DNA of 64,000 nucleotides from Stappia sp. ES.058 (GCF_900105595.1 NZ_LT629784.1:806001-870000); one strand, 5' to 3'; counted from the stretch's first letter, positions 34,048 to 44,056 are shown. Numbers and translations are program-made. Notes: generated from the sequence alone by a model not told the origin.

Positions 34048-35019
34048 ATGCCCACCGCAGCCACGCCCCGCGGCAAGACCGCGAACCTTCTGTTCGGAAC
34101 CCAGGCGGATTTCGCGACGCTCGCGCCCGTCGACTACATCCGCACGCTGTTCTACTCGGAGTCGCTCGCGGAGACCTCGCCGTTCGAGGATGACGCCATT
34201 CTCGGCACGGCGCGCGACAACAATCGCGACGCCACCGCGCCTGCGGACGGGCTGGCCTCGCTTGCCGGCGACATCGTCGTGCCGGTCGACGTCAACCACT
34301 TCGCCTATTGGCTGACCATGCTTCTCGGTGCGCCGGTCACGACCGGAGCCGGACCCTATGAGCATGCCTTCGCTTCCGGCGGGGAGGTGCTGCCCTATCG
34401 CACCATCGAGTTCGAAAAGCGCGCGGGTGCTGCGTTCTTCCAGAACGTCGGCTGCCTCGCATCGTCACTGTCCTTCGACTGGACGCGGGCGGGCGGGTTC
34501 CGGCAGGCGACCGTCTCGATCGTCGGGCGCAACCAGGAGAAGACCGCAGCGACGGTCGGTGGCGCGCCCGCCGCGATCCTTGCCCGCTCGCCGCTTTCGG
34601 CGGCGCAGGCCGTGCTGCGCATCAACGGCGTATCCGCCGCACATGTGCTTGGCGGATCCTTCACCTACGCCAATAACCCGGAAGAGGATGCCTCGATCAA
34701 CGGCACGCCCTATCCGTCGGGCTATCTGCTCGATCAGGACGCCACGGTTACCGGTGCGATGCAGCTGCGCTATGTTGACGAGACCTATTTCGACCTGATG
34801 ACGGCCGGCGATCCGGTGGCGATCGAGCTGGAATTCGGCAGTGCCGCCGACGCGAAGATCGTCTTCGCGCTTCCGGCGGTGCGGTTCGAGAAAGGCGCCT
34901 TCGCACCGATCAGCGGTCCGGGCGGGCTGCAGGCGGATCTGAACTGGCGCGGCGAGCAGTCCGCCGCGGCCGCCATGATGACGGTTACCGTCACCAACCA
35001 GATTGCGACCTACGCATGA
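34048..35019 (+). CDS. Tail tube protein
   Basis: 323 aa, AGGAG site. Repeated beta-sandwich pattern: ANLLFGTQADFATLAPVDYI, LFYSESLAETSPFEDDAILG, PVDVNHFAYWLTMLLG, FEKRAGAAFFQNVGCLAS and the C-terminal QSAAAAMMTVTVTNQIATYA. This is the standard two-domain siphovirus tube protein, one per 42-Angstrom ring stack. Confidence 0.85.
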   Translation: MPTAATPRGKTANLLFGTQADFATLAPVDYIRTLFYSESLAETSPFEDDAILGTARDNNRDATAPADGLASLAGDIVVPVDVNHFAYWLTMLLGAPVTTGAGPYEHAFASGGEVLPYRTIEFEKRAGAAFFQNVGCLASSLSFDWTRAGGFRQATVSIVGRNQEKTAATVGGAPAAILARSPLSAAQAVLRINGVSAAHVLGGSFTYANNPEEDASINGTPYPSGYLLDQDATVTGAMQLRYVDETYFDLMTAGDPVAIELEFGSAADAKIVFALPAVRFEKGAFAPISGPGGLQADLNWRGEQSAAAAMMTVTVTNQIATYA

Positions 35020-35531
35020 TCCGGCTGGCGAAGATCGACCGCACGATGCGCCCGCGCGAGATCGCGCCGGGCGTTTCCCTCACCATGCGTCCGGCATCCT
35101 CGATCGATATCGACCAGGCGCAGGGCGAGGCCTCTCGGGTGCTTGCTGCCCTGTTCACCGCCCCGGACACGCTCGAGGATTTCGGTCTCGGAGACTATCT
35201 GCCCGGCACCGACACCGACGCGGAAAAGCTTCTGGGCCTGTCGTCCTATCTGACGGCGGCGCTCTTGATGGAACAGATCGTCGAGAGCTGGGAGGGCGTG
35301 GCGGACGAAAGCGGCGAGCCGCAGCCCTTCAACCGCGCCTCGATCGGTCTTTTCCTGCTTCACCCGGGCATGAAGGATGCCTTCGAGCGGGAAGCCTATT
35401 CGGCCGTGCGGCTGGAGCGCGATGAGGGAAACGGCTTCGCCGCCTCGGAGACTGGCTCGGCCGGGGCGGCGGGGACTACTGCCGGGGATGCCGGGAGACC
35501 GGCGACGACTGCGGAGCGCGGTGCCCGATGA
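35016..35531 (+). CDS. Tail assembly chaperone (gpG-like)
   Basis: 171 aa, ATGA overlap with the tube gene. The helical middle (EASRVLAALFTAPDTLEDFG, LLGLSSYLTAALLMEQIVE) and Gly/Ala/Thr-rich tail fit lambda gpG. The next small gene overlaps by 4 bp where lambda makes a G-T frameshift; here the two seem to be separate cistrons. Confidence 0.65.
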   Translation: MIRLAKIDRTMRPREIAPGVSLTMRPASSIDIDQAQGEASRVLAALFTAPDTLEDFGLGDYLPGTDTDAEKLLGLSSYLTAALLMEQIVESWEGVADESGEPQPFNRASIGLFLLHPGMKDAFEREAYSAVRLERDEGNGFAASETGSAGAAGTTAGDAGRPATTAERGAR

Positions 35532-35758
35532 CGGCGAACCAGCCGCGCACCGGTGAAGGAATTGCGGTCCTGCGCGCGGCCACCGCGAAGGGGTGCTGGC
35601 GCGTCGACGGGTTCAGCGGGCGAGCGACCGGCCTGTCGGCGGGCGAGGTGCGGGAACGCATGGCGGGTGAGAACCACGATCGCGATCTGGTCGGTGCCTG
35701 TCTGGCGGCATTCGAGGCCGGCGTGCTGAGCGGGCTGTCGACGAGGGAAGACACATGA
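35528..35758 (+). CDS. Second tail chaperone-like protein (76 aa, T position)
   Basis: ATGA overlaps on both sides. AVLRAATAKGCWRVDGFSGR and VRERMAGENHDRDLVGACLA, a short helical protein between the G-like chaperone and tape measure, the place of lambda gpT. In many siphophages this part is reached by frameshift; the separate ATG here suggests reinitiation. Confidence 0.55.
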   Translation: MTANQPRTGEGIAVLRAATAKGCWRVDGFSGRATGLSAGEVRERMAGENHDRDLVGACLAAFEAGVLSGLSTREDT

Positions 35759-38097
35759 GCGCGAAACGCAACCAGGTCGGCATCCGTCTCGTCGCGCTGA
35801 ACGGCAAGGCCGTGGAGCGCGAGCTGAAGAAGTTCGGGGCGGAGGGTCAGTCGGCGCTCGACCGGATCCAGAAGGCGAGCAAGCCGGCGCGCGCCGGTCT
35901 CAAGGCGGTCGACAGCGGTGTCGGCGAGCTCAAGACCCGCATGACTGGTCTTGCCAATTCCGCCGGCCCGGTCGGCACGGCGCTGATGGCGCTGGGGCCG
36001 GCCGGCACAGCGGCGGCGGTCGGTATCGGCGCGCTGGGGCTTGCCTTCACCAAAGCGCTGGCGATCTCGCGCGATGCCGTGCGGGATTTCGATGCGCTGG
36101 CGAAGCGCGCGCGAACGCTCGGGCTGTCGACCGATCTCTTCCAGGCGCTGCAACTCGCAGCGGAAGAGCAGGGCATCGCCCAGCAAAGCCTGAATGTGGC
36201 GCTGCAGACCTTCGCCACCCGCTCCGGCGAAGCGGCGAACGCGACCGGCACGCTCTATTCGCGCCTGAAGCAGATCAATCCCGAACTGCTTGCGCAGTTT
36301 CAGGCGGCCGCGACCGGCGAGGAGCGGCTGAAGCTTCTCGCCGCGGCCGTTCAGGATCTCGTCAGCGCCGAGGAGCGGGCCGCGCTGACGGCGGCTGCGT
36401 TCGGGCAGCGCAATGTGGACCTGGTCCGTATCCTCGCCGATACGGGCGAAAGCATCGACGACCTGATCCGGCGCGCCAAGGATCTCGGGGTAGTCGTCGA
36501 GGAACAGATGCTGAAGCGCGCCGAGGAGATGGAAAACCAGTTCGGCGTCGCGGCGCGGGTGATCGACATCAACCTGAAACAGGCCTTTGTCGATCTCGCG
36601 CCGATCCTGATCTCGACATTGGAACTTTTCGCGGAGATGGCGAAGGCGACGCGGTATCTGAGCGACCTGTTTCGCGAGATGGAGACCCGCAGCACCGCGA
36701 CGCTCGAGACCCATCTGGAGGATCTTTCCGCGCGTCGTGATGCTCTGCGGAAGGATCTGGAGGGCGGCGGATTGGCCACGCTCGGCGGTCTGATGGACGG
36801 TGCGGTCGAGCGCGAGATTGCCGGCATTGACGCGGAAATCAAACGGATCGACGCGATACTCGAGGCGCGCAAGAAGGTCGCAAGTCCGTCGACAGCGAAC
36901 ATCGAAACCGGGCCGACCGCCGAGGATCGTGCCAAGGCGGCCGCCTGGCGCGAACGGCTGCTGACGATCGACGAGAAGCGCGCGCAGGTCATGGCGGAGA
37001 TCGACCGTCTCGAGACCACCGGCGCGCTGACGTCGAGCGAGGCGGCGATGGCGCGGATGAAGGCGGAAGCCGATCTGCAGAAGCTGATCGACAAGGGCCG
37101 AAAGACCAAGACGGGGTCCGACAAGGAATCGGTGGCCATGCTGCGCGAGGTGACTCGCCTGCTCGATGCGGCGCGCACGCCGGCGGAGGACCTTGAAAAG
37201 CGGCTGGCGCGGATCGCGGAACTGCAGGCCGGCGGCACCTTTGACCAGGCCGCGCCGGGGCAGGGCGCCGAGATGGCGAAACGAGCGCGCGTGATCGCGA
37301 TGCGCGAGTATCTCGCCGCCGCCGAGGACACCGAAGAGGCGCTTCGGCGCATCAAGGACATCGCGGCAAATGGGGTCGGAGCCAACCGGGTTGCGGCCGA
37401 AATCGCGCTCGCCGAACGGGCCGGCAAGAGTTTTGGCGAGACCATGGAAAAGGTGTCCGACGGGATCGCGGACAGTCTGACCGACGCGATCTTCGAGGCG
37501 AAGAACCTCGGCGATGCCTTGCAGACGCTCGCCCGCCAGATCATGCGGGATTTCGTCAATGCACAGTTTCGCCGAATGCTGGGCGGCGGGAGTGGATCCG
37601 GCGGGATCTTCGGCGCGATCGGCTCTTTCGTCTCCGGCTTGTTCGGCGGCGGCGTCACGGCGGCGGTGCGTCATGAGGGCGGCCCGGTCGGCGGGGCCGG
37701 CCCGACGCGCAATGTGTCGGCGTCGGTCTTTGACGGTGCACCGCGCCGCCATGAAGGCGGCGGGTTGCGTCCCGGCGAGCGGCCGGTGATCGCGCTGGAG
37801 GACGAATACGTCATGACCCGCGCGATGCAGGGCGACCTTGTGAACACGCTGCGCGGGTTGGGGGCGCTTGCAAGCGCCCGCCCGACCGTATCTCCGGCGC
37901 CGGTCGTCAATGTGATAACGCCGCCTGGCCATACGGCGGAGACACGGGAAAGCCGGTCCGCCTCCGGCGGGATGCAGATCGACGTGATCGTCAAGCCGCT
38001 GGAGCGGGCGCTGGCCAAGAACATGCGAGAGGGCGGGCCGCTGCGCGACGCCATCGGCGGCACCTTCGGCCTCAACCGCGCGAACGGGTTGACCTGA
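35755..38097 (+). CDS. Tape measure protein
   Basis: 780 aa, the second-longest phage gene. Long helical N-terminal region with VGIRLVALNGKAVERELKKF, a hydrophobic Ala/Gly patch (AAVGIGALGLAFTKALAIS), coiled-coil repeats in the middle, and a Gly-rich C-terminal part (FRRMLGGGSGSGGIFGAIGS) then VIALEDEYVMTRAMQGDL. Length would set a tail of roughly 110-120 nm by the usual 1.5 Angstrom per residue rule (inference). Confidence 0.9.
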   Translation: MSAKRNQVGIRLVALNGKAVERELKKFGAEGQSALDRIQKASKPARAGLKAVDSGVGELKTRMTGLANSAGPVGTALMALGPAGTAAAVGIGALGLAFTKALAISRDAVRDFDALAKRARTLGLSTDLFQALQLAAEEQGIAQQSLNVALQTFATRSGEAANATGTLYSRLKQINPELLAQFQAAATGEERLKLLAAAVQDLVSAEERAALTAAAFGQRNVDLVRILADTGESIDDLIRRAKDLGVVVEEQMLKRAEEMENQFGVAARVIDINLKQAFVDLAPILISTLELFAEMAKATRYLSDLFREMETRSTATLETHLEDLSARRDALRKDLEGGGLATLGGLMDGAVEREIAGIDAEIKRIDAILEARKKVASPSTANIETGPTAEDRAKAAAWRERLLTIDEKRAQVMAEIDRLETTGALTSSEAAMARMKAEADLQKLIDKGRKTKTGSDKESVAMLREVTRLLDAARTPAEDLEKRLARIAELQAGGTFDQAAPGQGAEMAKRARVIAMREYLAAAEDTEEALRRIKDIAANGVGANRVAAEIALAERAGKSFGETMEKVSDGIADSLTDAIFEAKNLGDALQTLARQIMRDFVNAQFRRMLGGGSGSGGIFGAIGSFVSGLFGGGVTAAVRHEGGPVGGAGPTRNVSASVFDGAPRRHEGGGLRPGERPVIALEDEYVMTRAMQGDLVNTLRGLGALASARPTVSPAPVVNVITPPGHTAETRESRSASGGMQIDVIVKPLERALAKNMREGGPLRDAIGGTFGLNRANGLT

Positions 38098-38098
38098 C

Positions 38099-38467
38099 AT
38101 GGCGGTTCCAGTGTGGCCAGCCGGTGTGCCGAGCGCCCCGCAGCGCGCGAGCCTGCAGATCTCGCGCGCCTTCAACGCGCCGGTGTCGACCGAGATGGAG
38201 GGCGGCAACACGCGCGAGCGTCCGCGCGGAACGCTGCAATACCGGCTCATGAGTTTCGACATCCGCATGACGCCGGCGGAGTTCGCCCTGTTCGACGCCT
38301 TCGTCAGCGACGATCTCGCGCGGGGCACGAAACGGTTCGACATGCCGGTCTGGGACGGGGCGGCCCTGTCGACAAAGACCGTGAAGCTGTCGGGCGAGAC
38401 CCGCTTCACGACGCGCCAGCAGGGCCGCGCGGTCATGGTGGCACTGACACTTGAGGTGGAACTGTGA
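38099..38467 (+). CDS. Distal tail protein, gpM-like position (122 aa)
   Basis: Beta-rich protein following the tape measure: VPVWPAGVPSAPQRASLQIS, TEMEGGNTRERPRGTLQYRL and FDAFVSDDLARGTKRFDMPV. The layout and position match small tail-tip proteins at the M position. Confidence 0.65.
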   Translation: MAVPVWPAGVPSAPQRASLQISRAFNAPVSTEMEGGNTRERPRGTLQYRLMSFDIRMTPAEFALFDAFVSDDLARGTKRFDMPVWDGAALSTKTVKLSGETRFTTRQQGRAVMVALTLEVEL

Positions 38468-38988
38468 GCGATATCCGGACACAGGCAATCCGCGAGGCCT
38501 ATGCCTCGGTGACATCGGATGTGGTGCTGCAGACGATGGAGCTGCGGCACCCCTCCTTTGTCGAGGGCGGGACGCCGATCGCGCTGCGCTTCGTGCAGGA
38601 CGGGATCGACCACGACCTGCTGCTGGAAGCGGACGCGCCGATGGACGCGGGGCAGGTCGTGAGTTTCAAGGCCATGCCGTTCGGCTTCACGCCGCCGTCG
38701 AGCGAGGAAGGACAGGTGCCGTCGGTCTCCTTCTGGATCGACAATGTGTCGTCGGAAATCCATCGCCATTTGCAGGCGGCGGTGTCGATCCGCTCGCCGC
38801 TGATCGCGACCTGGCGGGAATATATCGTCGGGCTTGCCGGTCCGCAGCAGCGGCTCGACGGGATCGAACTGACCGGCGTCAAGGTGACGGGCACGCGGGC
38901 GACTGCGACCTCGCGGCTGAACGACTGGCCGGACCGGCTGTTTCCGGGTCGGCTCTACACACAAACGGCGTTCCCGACATTGTCATGA
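38464..38988 (+). CDS. DUF1833-family tail tip protein (174 aa)
   Basis: GTG start in a GTGA overlap. Matches the DUF1833 pattern: REAYASVTSDVVLQTMELRH, PSFVEGGTPIALRFVQDG, FKAMPFGFTPPSSEEG. Found at the L position of alphaproteobacterial siphophages, in the baseplate hub. Confidence 0.75.
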   Translation: MSDIRTQAIREAYASVTSDVVLQTMELRHPSFVEGGTPIALRFVQDGIDHDLLLEADAPMDAGQVVSFKAMPFGFTPPSSEEGQVPSVSFWIDNVSSEIHRHLQAAVSIRSPLIATWREYIVGLAGPQQRLDGIELTGVKVTGTRATATSRLNDWPDRLFPGRLYTQTAFPTLS

Positions 38989-39425
38989 GCTCACACGCCG
39001 GGATCGAGATCACTCCTGAGCAGGTCGCGGCGCTTCAGGCGCTCGTCGGCGCGCCTTACGACACGCGCGACGTTCGACCGGGGTTTCATTGCTGGGGCCT
39101 GTTTCGCGAGGTGCAGCGCATTCTCGGACGCGGCGATCTGCCGGAATTCGAGATCGCCCAGATGAGCGCCAGGGCACAGGCGCGGGCCTTCGCCACCGCT
39201 GCGGAGCGCCGGCGTTGGACCCGCGTGCCGGCTCCGGTTCAGGGCTGCGCGGTGCTGATGGGGCGGCGCGACGTGCCGATCCACATCGGCTGTTATCTCA
39301 AGCTCGGCCCTCTGCCGGGCGACATCGGTATCCTTCACGCGGCAAAACCCGCCGCGACGTTCGACAATCTTTCGCACCTGGAGTTCGCCGGATGGCGCAT
39401 GATCGCCTTTCTGACGCGCGCCTGA
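38985..39425 (+). CDS. NlpC/P60-like tail tip peptidase (gpK-like)
   Basis: 146 aa, ATGA overlap. Candidate catalytic Cys in RPGFHCWGLFREVQR (usual DCWGLxR) and His in VPIHIGCYL, with ILHAAKPAATFDNLSHLEF at the end. It would cut host peptidoglycan during DNA entry. The Asp normally before Cys is His here. Confidence 0.75.
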   Translation: MSSHAGIEITPEQVAALQALVGAPYDTRDVRPGFHCWGLFREVQRILGRGDLPEFEIAQMSARAQARAFATAAERRRWTRVPAPVQGCAVLMGRRDVPIHIGCYLKLGPLPGDIGILHAAKPAATFDNLSHLEFAGWRMIAFLTRA

Positions 39426-42400
39426 TCGCGTCGCCAATGCCCTGCGTGCCGGCGGAGCTGCCGGCGCTGCCTGGCGAGACGCTTGCGCGCGTCGTCGAGG
39501 AATTCGGCCCGCCGTCCTGCGTCGCCTTTATCGTCGAGGTCAATGGCGAGCCGGTGCTGCGCGCTGACTGGTCGCGCGAGATCGCGCCCGGCGACATGAT
39601 CGTCGCGATCCCGCTGCCGCGCGGCGGCGGCGACGGGAAATCGATCCTGGGCATCGTGGCGATGATCGCACTTGCGGCCTTCGCGCCCTGGGCGGGCGGG
39701 GCGCTCGCCGGCGCGCTCGGGCTGTCCTCGACCGGGCTTGTGGCGGGTGCCATCGGCAGTGCGATCCTTGCCGGCGGCGGCATCCTGATCAACACGCTTC
39801 TGGCGCCGAAACCGGCGGCGACAGCCGCGGCCCAGCTGGAGGCCTCGCCGACCTATTCGACCAGCGCGCAGGGCAATCAGGCCCGGCTGTTCTCCGTCAT
39901 TCCGGTGCAGTACGGCGAGCACGTCATGGTGCCGGACTATGTGTCCGATCCCTATCAGGAGTTCGACGGCAACGACCAGTATCTGCACCTGCTGTTCGGC
40001 CGGGGTTTGGGGCGCTCAGAAGTGGCGCTGGTGCGCATCGGCGAGACGGTCGTGTGGGAGGCCGGGACGGGGTTTGCCGGCGCGCTTGCCGACATCGAGA
40101 TCGCCTTTTATGAGCCGGGCGAGCAGGTCGATCTTTTCCCCGTGCAGGTCGAGACTTCGTCGGAAGTCGGTGGGCAACTATTGGCGGATATCAACTGGAT
40201 CGGTCCTTTCGCGGCCGTGCCGGCGGGCGAGACAGCGCAGCGGCTTGCCGTCGATGTCGTCTTGCCGGAAGGCTGCTATGAACTGACCGACAGCGGATCG
40301 CAGGTCTCCGCCACCGTCGCGCTGCGGTTCGAATATCGCGAGATTGACGATCTCGGCGCGCCCGTCGGCGCCGGCACATGGGCGGTGCTCGCCGATGAGA
40401 CGATCACGCTGACGACGGCGACGCCGCAGCGCTTCACCTGGTCGCTCGACGTGCCGGCCGGTCGCTATGAGGTTCGGGCGCAACGCACGAACGCCTGGTC
40501 GGCGAGCGACCGCCGTTTCGACCGCTCGGAGTGGGCGGGACTGCGCGCCTATCTCGACGGGCCGCAGGCCTTCGACGATCTGTCGACCATGGCCGTGCGC
40601 GTCAGGGCAAACGAGCAGCTGACCTCGCAAAGCTCGCGGCAGTTCTCGATCGTCCAGACGCGCATTCTGCCGGTCTGGACGGGCAGTGCCTGGGAGGAGC
40701 AGCCGACCCGTTCCATCGCCTGGGCGGCGGTCGACATCGCCCGGAACCCGGTCTATGGCGCCGGCCTTGCCGACAGCCGCATCGATCTGGCCACCTTCGC
40801 CGCCTATGACGCGGTCTGGAACGGGCGCGGCGACACGTTCAACGGCGTGTTCGACACCCGTACGACGCGGTTCGATGCAATCAACACGGTTCTCGCAGCC
40901 GGCAGGGCGTCGGTACAGTTTCTGGGAAACCGCATCAGCCTGGTGCGCGACGAACCGCGGGCGCTGGCCGCGCAGGTCTTTACCGACCGCAACATCGCGC
41001 GCGGCTCTCTTGAGGTCGATTACGCGCTGCAGAAAAGCGACGCGGCCGACGACGTGATCGTGGAATACATGGATCGCACCAGCTGGAAGCAGGAGGAGGT
41101 GCGCTGCACGATCGCGGAGTCGGCGTCGGAAGCGCCGGCGCGGGTGCGCCTGATCGGCCCGACCGATCGCGGGCAGGCCTGGCGGGAGGGCATTCACCTC
41201 GCCGCGGACAATTTCTTCCGCCGGACCAAGGCGACCTTCCGCGCCGAACTGGAAGGGCGGCTGCTGAAGCGCGGCGACGTGGTGCTGCTCCAGTCGGAAA
41301 TGCCGCAGACCTGGGGCGAGGCGGGTGTGGTGCGCGGGATCTCCGGCGACGACCTGACCCTGTCGAAGGAACCGTCGACCGATCCGCTGAACACCTATTT
41401 GCGCGTGCGGCGGCGCGACGGCGGCGAGTGGGGGCCGTGCAAGATTACCTGGACGGTGGGTTCCAGTGTCGTGACGCTCGATGCGGCGGACCGCGCCGCA
41501 GCGGATGCCGAGTTCGGGCCGCTGGAGCCGCATCTGGTCGACGATGGCGACGAGGCTCCGACCTATCTGCTCGGCGAAGGCACCGACTATGCGTTTCGCG
41601 GGATCCTGGTCAACATGGTGCCGGACGGAACCGGTGCGCAGATCGAGCTGGTGATCGACGATCCGGCCGTGTATGCGGCGGATCAGGGCTTGAGCGTTCC
41701 CGCCGCGCCGCAGCCCGGCTTCCTGCCGCCATCGGCCGGTGCGCCCGTGATCGACGCGATGAGCGTGCATCGCGAGATCAGCGTGACGGAGTCGCTGGTC
41801 ACGGTCTCCGCGCGGCATCCCGCCTGGGCGGTGAGTTTCCGGGCGCAGGTCTCCTACGACGGCAATGCCTGGACGCCGGTCTATGAAGGCGCCGTGCCGG
41901 CTTTTTCGGCCTCGGTGCGGCGCGAGGCGTTTTACGTGCGCATGCAGGCGGTGGGAGATCTGCCGGGGCCGTGGCGGGTGGAACTGGTGGCCGCCGCTCC
42001 GGAGGAAGTGAGGTTTCCGACGAACGCGTCGATCCGCGCGACGGAGCTTTTCGATGCGGCGACGGAGAGAGCCCAGAGCGCCGGCGAGATCTTCGACGGC
42101 ACGGAAGCCTCGTTCCTCGAGCAAATCAACCGGATCGTAACCGAGGTTGAGGCGGCCGGCAGGCAGGTCGACAGGCAGGAACGCAGCTCGGAGAATGCGC
42201 GCGCGGCTGTGACGGATGTGCGTCAGGCGGTTGTGACGGAAACGAGCGCGCGGGCCGAAGCGATCACGGCGATCGAGGCGGCGTTTAACGGATTTTCCGC
42301 CAACGGATTTGTCCGCTTCGCGGTCAATGCGGGCGCGCTGCCCGCCGGTGTGGTGGCCGAATATCTGGTGCAGCTCAATGCGGGGACGGAAGGCTCGCCG

Positions 42401-42661
42401 GACTGGACCTCGGCGGGCTTCGCGCTGCAGATCCTCGACGATCTCAGCTCGCGCATGGTGTTCAAGGTCGACCAGTACCTGATCACGGACGGCACGGACA
42501 CCGGGCAGCCGTTCCTGTTTCAGGACGGGACGCTCTACGTCAACAGCGCCGCGATCCCCGACCTTGTCGCGGACAAGATCAAGGCCGGAACGATCACGTC
42601 GGAGGATGGGGCCAGCTGGTGGAAACTGAGCACTCCATCGGAATTCGTGTTCGAGATCTGA
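39392..42661 (+). CDS. Host-specificity tail tip protein (gpJ-like), fused with gpI-like N-terminus
   Basis: 1089 aa from ATG 39392 (GGAG 8 bp upstream, 34-bp overlap with the peptidase); ATG 39437 is an alternative. The N-terminal 150 residues contain a hydrophobic Gly/Ala segment (ILGIVAMIALAAFAPWAGGA) as in gpI; then hub domains with FSVIPVQYGEHVMVPDYVSD and DQYLHLLFGRGLG, fibronectin-like regions and a coiled coil near residues 930-980. The last part, LYVNSAAIPDLVADKIKAGT, is a fibre-attachment motif. Determines receptor binding. Confidence 0.85.
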   Translation: MAHDRLSDARLIASPMPCVPAELPALPGETLARVVEEFGPPSCVAFIVEVNGEPVLRADWSREIAPGDMIVAIPLPRGGGDGKSILGIVAMIALAAFAPWAGGALAGALGLSSTGLVAGAIGSAILAGGGILINTLLAPKPAATAAAQLEASPTYSTSAQGNQARLFSVIPVQYGEHVMVPDYVSDPYQEFDGNDQYLHLLFGRGLGRSEVALVRIGETVVWEAGTGFAGALADIEIAFYEPGEQVDLFPVQVETSSEVGGQLLADINWIGPFAAVPAGETAQRLAVDVVLPEGCYELTDSGSQVSATVALRFEYREIDDLGAPVGAGTWAVLADETITLTTATPQRFTWSLDVPAGRYEVRAQRTNAWSASDRRFDRSEWAGLRAYLDGPQAFDDLSTMAVRVRANEQLTSQSSRQFSIVQTRILPVWTGSAWEEQPTRSIAWAAVDIARNPVYGAGLADSRIDLATFAAYDAVWNGRGDTFNGVFDTRTTRFDAINTVLAAGRASVQFLGNRISLVRDEPRALAAQVFTDRNIARGSLEVDYALQKSDAADDVIVEYMDRTSWKQEEVRCTIAESASEAPARVRLIGPTDRGQAWREGIHLAADNFFRRTKATFRAELEGRLLKRGDVVLLQSEMPQTWGEAGVVRGISGDDLTLSKEPSTDPLNTYLRVRRRDGGEWGPCKITWTVGSSVVTLDAADRAAADAEFGPLEPHLVDDGDEAPTYLLGEGTDYAFRGILVNMVPDGTGAQIELVIDDPAVYAADQGLSVPAAPQPGFLPPSAGAPVIDAMSVHREISVTESLVTVSARHPAWAVSFRAQVSYDGNAWTPVYEGAVPAFSASVRREAFYVRMQAVGDLPGPWRVELVAAAPEEVRFPTNASIRATELFDAATERAQSAGEIFDGTEASFLEQINRIVTEVEAAGRQVDRQERSSENARAAVTDVRQAVVTETSARAEAITAIEAAFNGFSANGFVRFAVNAGALPAGVVAEYLVQLNAGTEGSPDWTSAGFALQILDDLSSRMVFKVDQYLITDGTDTGQPFLFQDGTLYVNSAAIPDLVADKIKAGTITSEDGASWWKLSTPSEFVFEI

Positions 42662-42670
42662 AGGGGCGGG

Positions 42671-43234
42671 ATGAGCATCATCATGCGAGGCATGCCGGAT
42701 GGGCATGCTGCGATCTACAAGGGGCCGCGCGAGATCGCGATCGAGAACGACCCGCACGCTGACATCGCGCGCGTTCTCTTCCACACAAAGCTCGACTATA
42801 CGGTGGTGCAGAGCATTGTCGACGTCACGGTCAATCTGACGGGCGTGAACTACGACGCCAGCGGCAAGACCGTCTACAACGTTCATGCGCACGGACTGCC
42901 CTACACCCCGCTGATCTTTGGCATCATCAAGAATTATCAGGGCGTGCCCTACAACGACGTGATCGGCCAGAACCAGCCCGGCACGCCACCGCTGACGACA
43001 GGTGTCGTGCCGTTTTCCGGTACGATCGTGCTTCCCAGCACGGGTTGGATCGCCGGTGGCGCATACGCATTCCGGATGCTCCAGCTGGGCTGCAACGAAA
43101 CCCACGTGACGGTGACCGATGTCAGCCCGTATGGCGCGAGCTTTGCGACCAGCTATCCGTCGTCCTACTACAACACGTTTCCATATGATCTGGAGTGCCA
43201 GGTCTGGATCACCAAAACCGCGCTTCCGGTGTGA
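42671..43234 (+). CDS. Unknown tail-tip protein (187 aa)
   Basis: AT-richer than the J-like gene before it. Beta-rich with many Tyr, Asn and Thr (NYDASGKTVYNVHAHGLPYT, IIKNYQGVPYNDVIGQN). Lies between J and the fibre, so it is likely part of the distal adhesin. Not recognised. Confidence 0.55.
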   Translation: MSIIMRGMPDGHAAIYKGPREIAIENDPHADIARVLFHTKLDYTVVQSIVDVTVNLTGVNYDASGKTVYNVHAHGLPYTPLIFGIIKNYQGVPYNDVIGQNQPGTPPLTTGVVPFSGTIVLPSTGWIAGGAYAFRMLQLGCNETHVTVTDVSPYGASFATSYPSSYYNTFPYDLECQVWITKTALPV

Positions 43235-43236
43235 CG

Positions 43237-43497
43237 ATGACCATTCTCCTGAAAATCTCGGCTGCCGAATTCATTTTCGCCGGCGGCGCGGTGACGGACA
43301 AGGATACGCACTTGCGTTTGAATGCCGGTCAGGACCTCGGTGTTTTGGCCGTGCCCGGAACGATCACGCCTCACGGCTCCTGGCCGGGGCTTGGCAGCAA
43401 CCATCATCTCTATCTCGATTTCGGGATCAACGGGCTTGGCTGGGCGCGCATCTACACAACGCATGTCGACCTTGCGGGCTACCAGGTGGGCGTCTGA
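43237..43497 (+). CDS. Unknown small tail-tip protein (86 aa)
   Basis: Starts 2 bp after its neighbour. LLKISAAEFIFAGGAVTDK and LGSNHHLYLDFGINGLGWAR; beta-rich. Probably works with the flanking adhesin genes; no family recognised. Confidence 0.5.
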   Translation: MTILLKISAAEFIFAGGAVTDKDTHLRLNAGQDLGVLAVPGTITPHGSWPGLGSNHHLYLDFGINGLGWARIYTTHVDLAGYQVGV

Positions 43498-43499
43498 CT

Positions 43500-44000
43500 A
43501 TGCCCGTTCAACTGAAAGACGGCGCGATGCGCATGTTCGACGGAAGCGGGCGCAAGACGTTCGATTCCGATGAAAACATTCTCTACACGACGGAAACCTA
43601 TACCGGCTCGGTCGTGCTGACATCCGTTACGAACGGGTCTTTCGATCCTGTGCGCTATCAGCGCTCCTATCAACTATCTCCAGGCGCCTTGAAGCCGGAC
43701 AGTGAACTGTCGGTCGGAATGGTACGGTTGACGTCGGGCCAATGGCAGCGCGACTGGTTTTGCATTGGCGGGACATTCGTGACGTTCCACAAGTGGATGC
43801 CGGTCGCATCGAATTACTATCAGTCGCTGACCGCGGTGATCCGTCAAACCGTCGACATCGTGATCGAAAACGATCTCCTCCTGCTCAAGGAAGATCTGAG
43901 CATTTTGGGGCGCGCCGGCCAGCAAGGCTCCTTTGGTGGTGGACTGATCAGTCCGCAAATTACAATCGAGTATGTGCTCAAGGTGGCCGGGTTCAACTGA
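43500..44000 (+). CDS. Unknown tail-tip protein (166 aa)
   Basis: MPVQLKDGAMRMFDGSGRKT then many Tyr/Ser beta strands (NILYTTETYTGSVVLTSVT). Third of a run of adhesin-region genes of similar composition; could be a receptor-binding or fibre-connecting protein. Confidence 0.5.
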   Translation: MPVQLKDGAMRMFDGSGRKTFDSDENILYTTETYTGSVVLTSVTNGSFDPVRYQRSYQLSPGALKPDSELSVGMVRLTSGQWQRDWFCIGGTFVTFHKWMPVASNYYQSLTAVIRQTVDIVIENDLLLLKEDLSILGRAGQQGSFGGGLISPQITIEYVLKVAGFN

Positions 44001-44026
44001 CCGGCCCCGCCACCCGAATTTTTCGT

Positions 44027-44056
44027 CCGCCGCCCGGTGATCCGAGGCGGCTTTTT
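44027..44056 (+). terminator. Possible terminator before the fibre gene
   Basis: CCGCC / GGCGG stem with a 14-nt loop followed by CTTTTT. The long loop weakens the call. Confidence 0.4.

Noticed and set aside
35476..38964. 1162-residue minus-strand ORF
   Set aside because: Antisense to the tape measure and tail genes, which are clearly real; composition typical of a shadow.
40178..43105. 975-residue minus-strand ORF
   Set aside because: Antisense to the J-like gene; no recognisable motifs.
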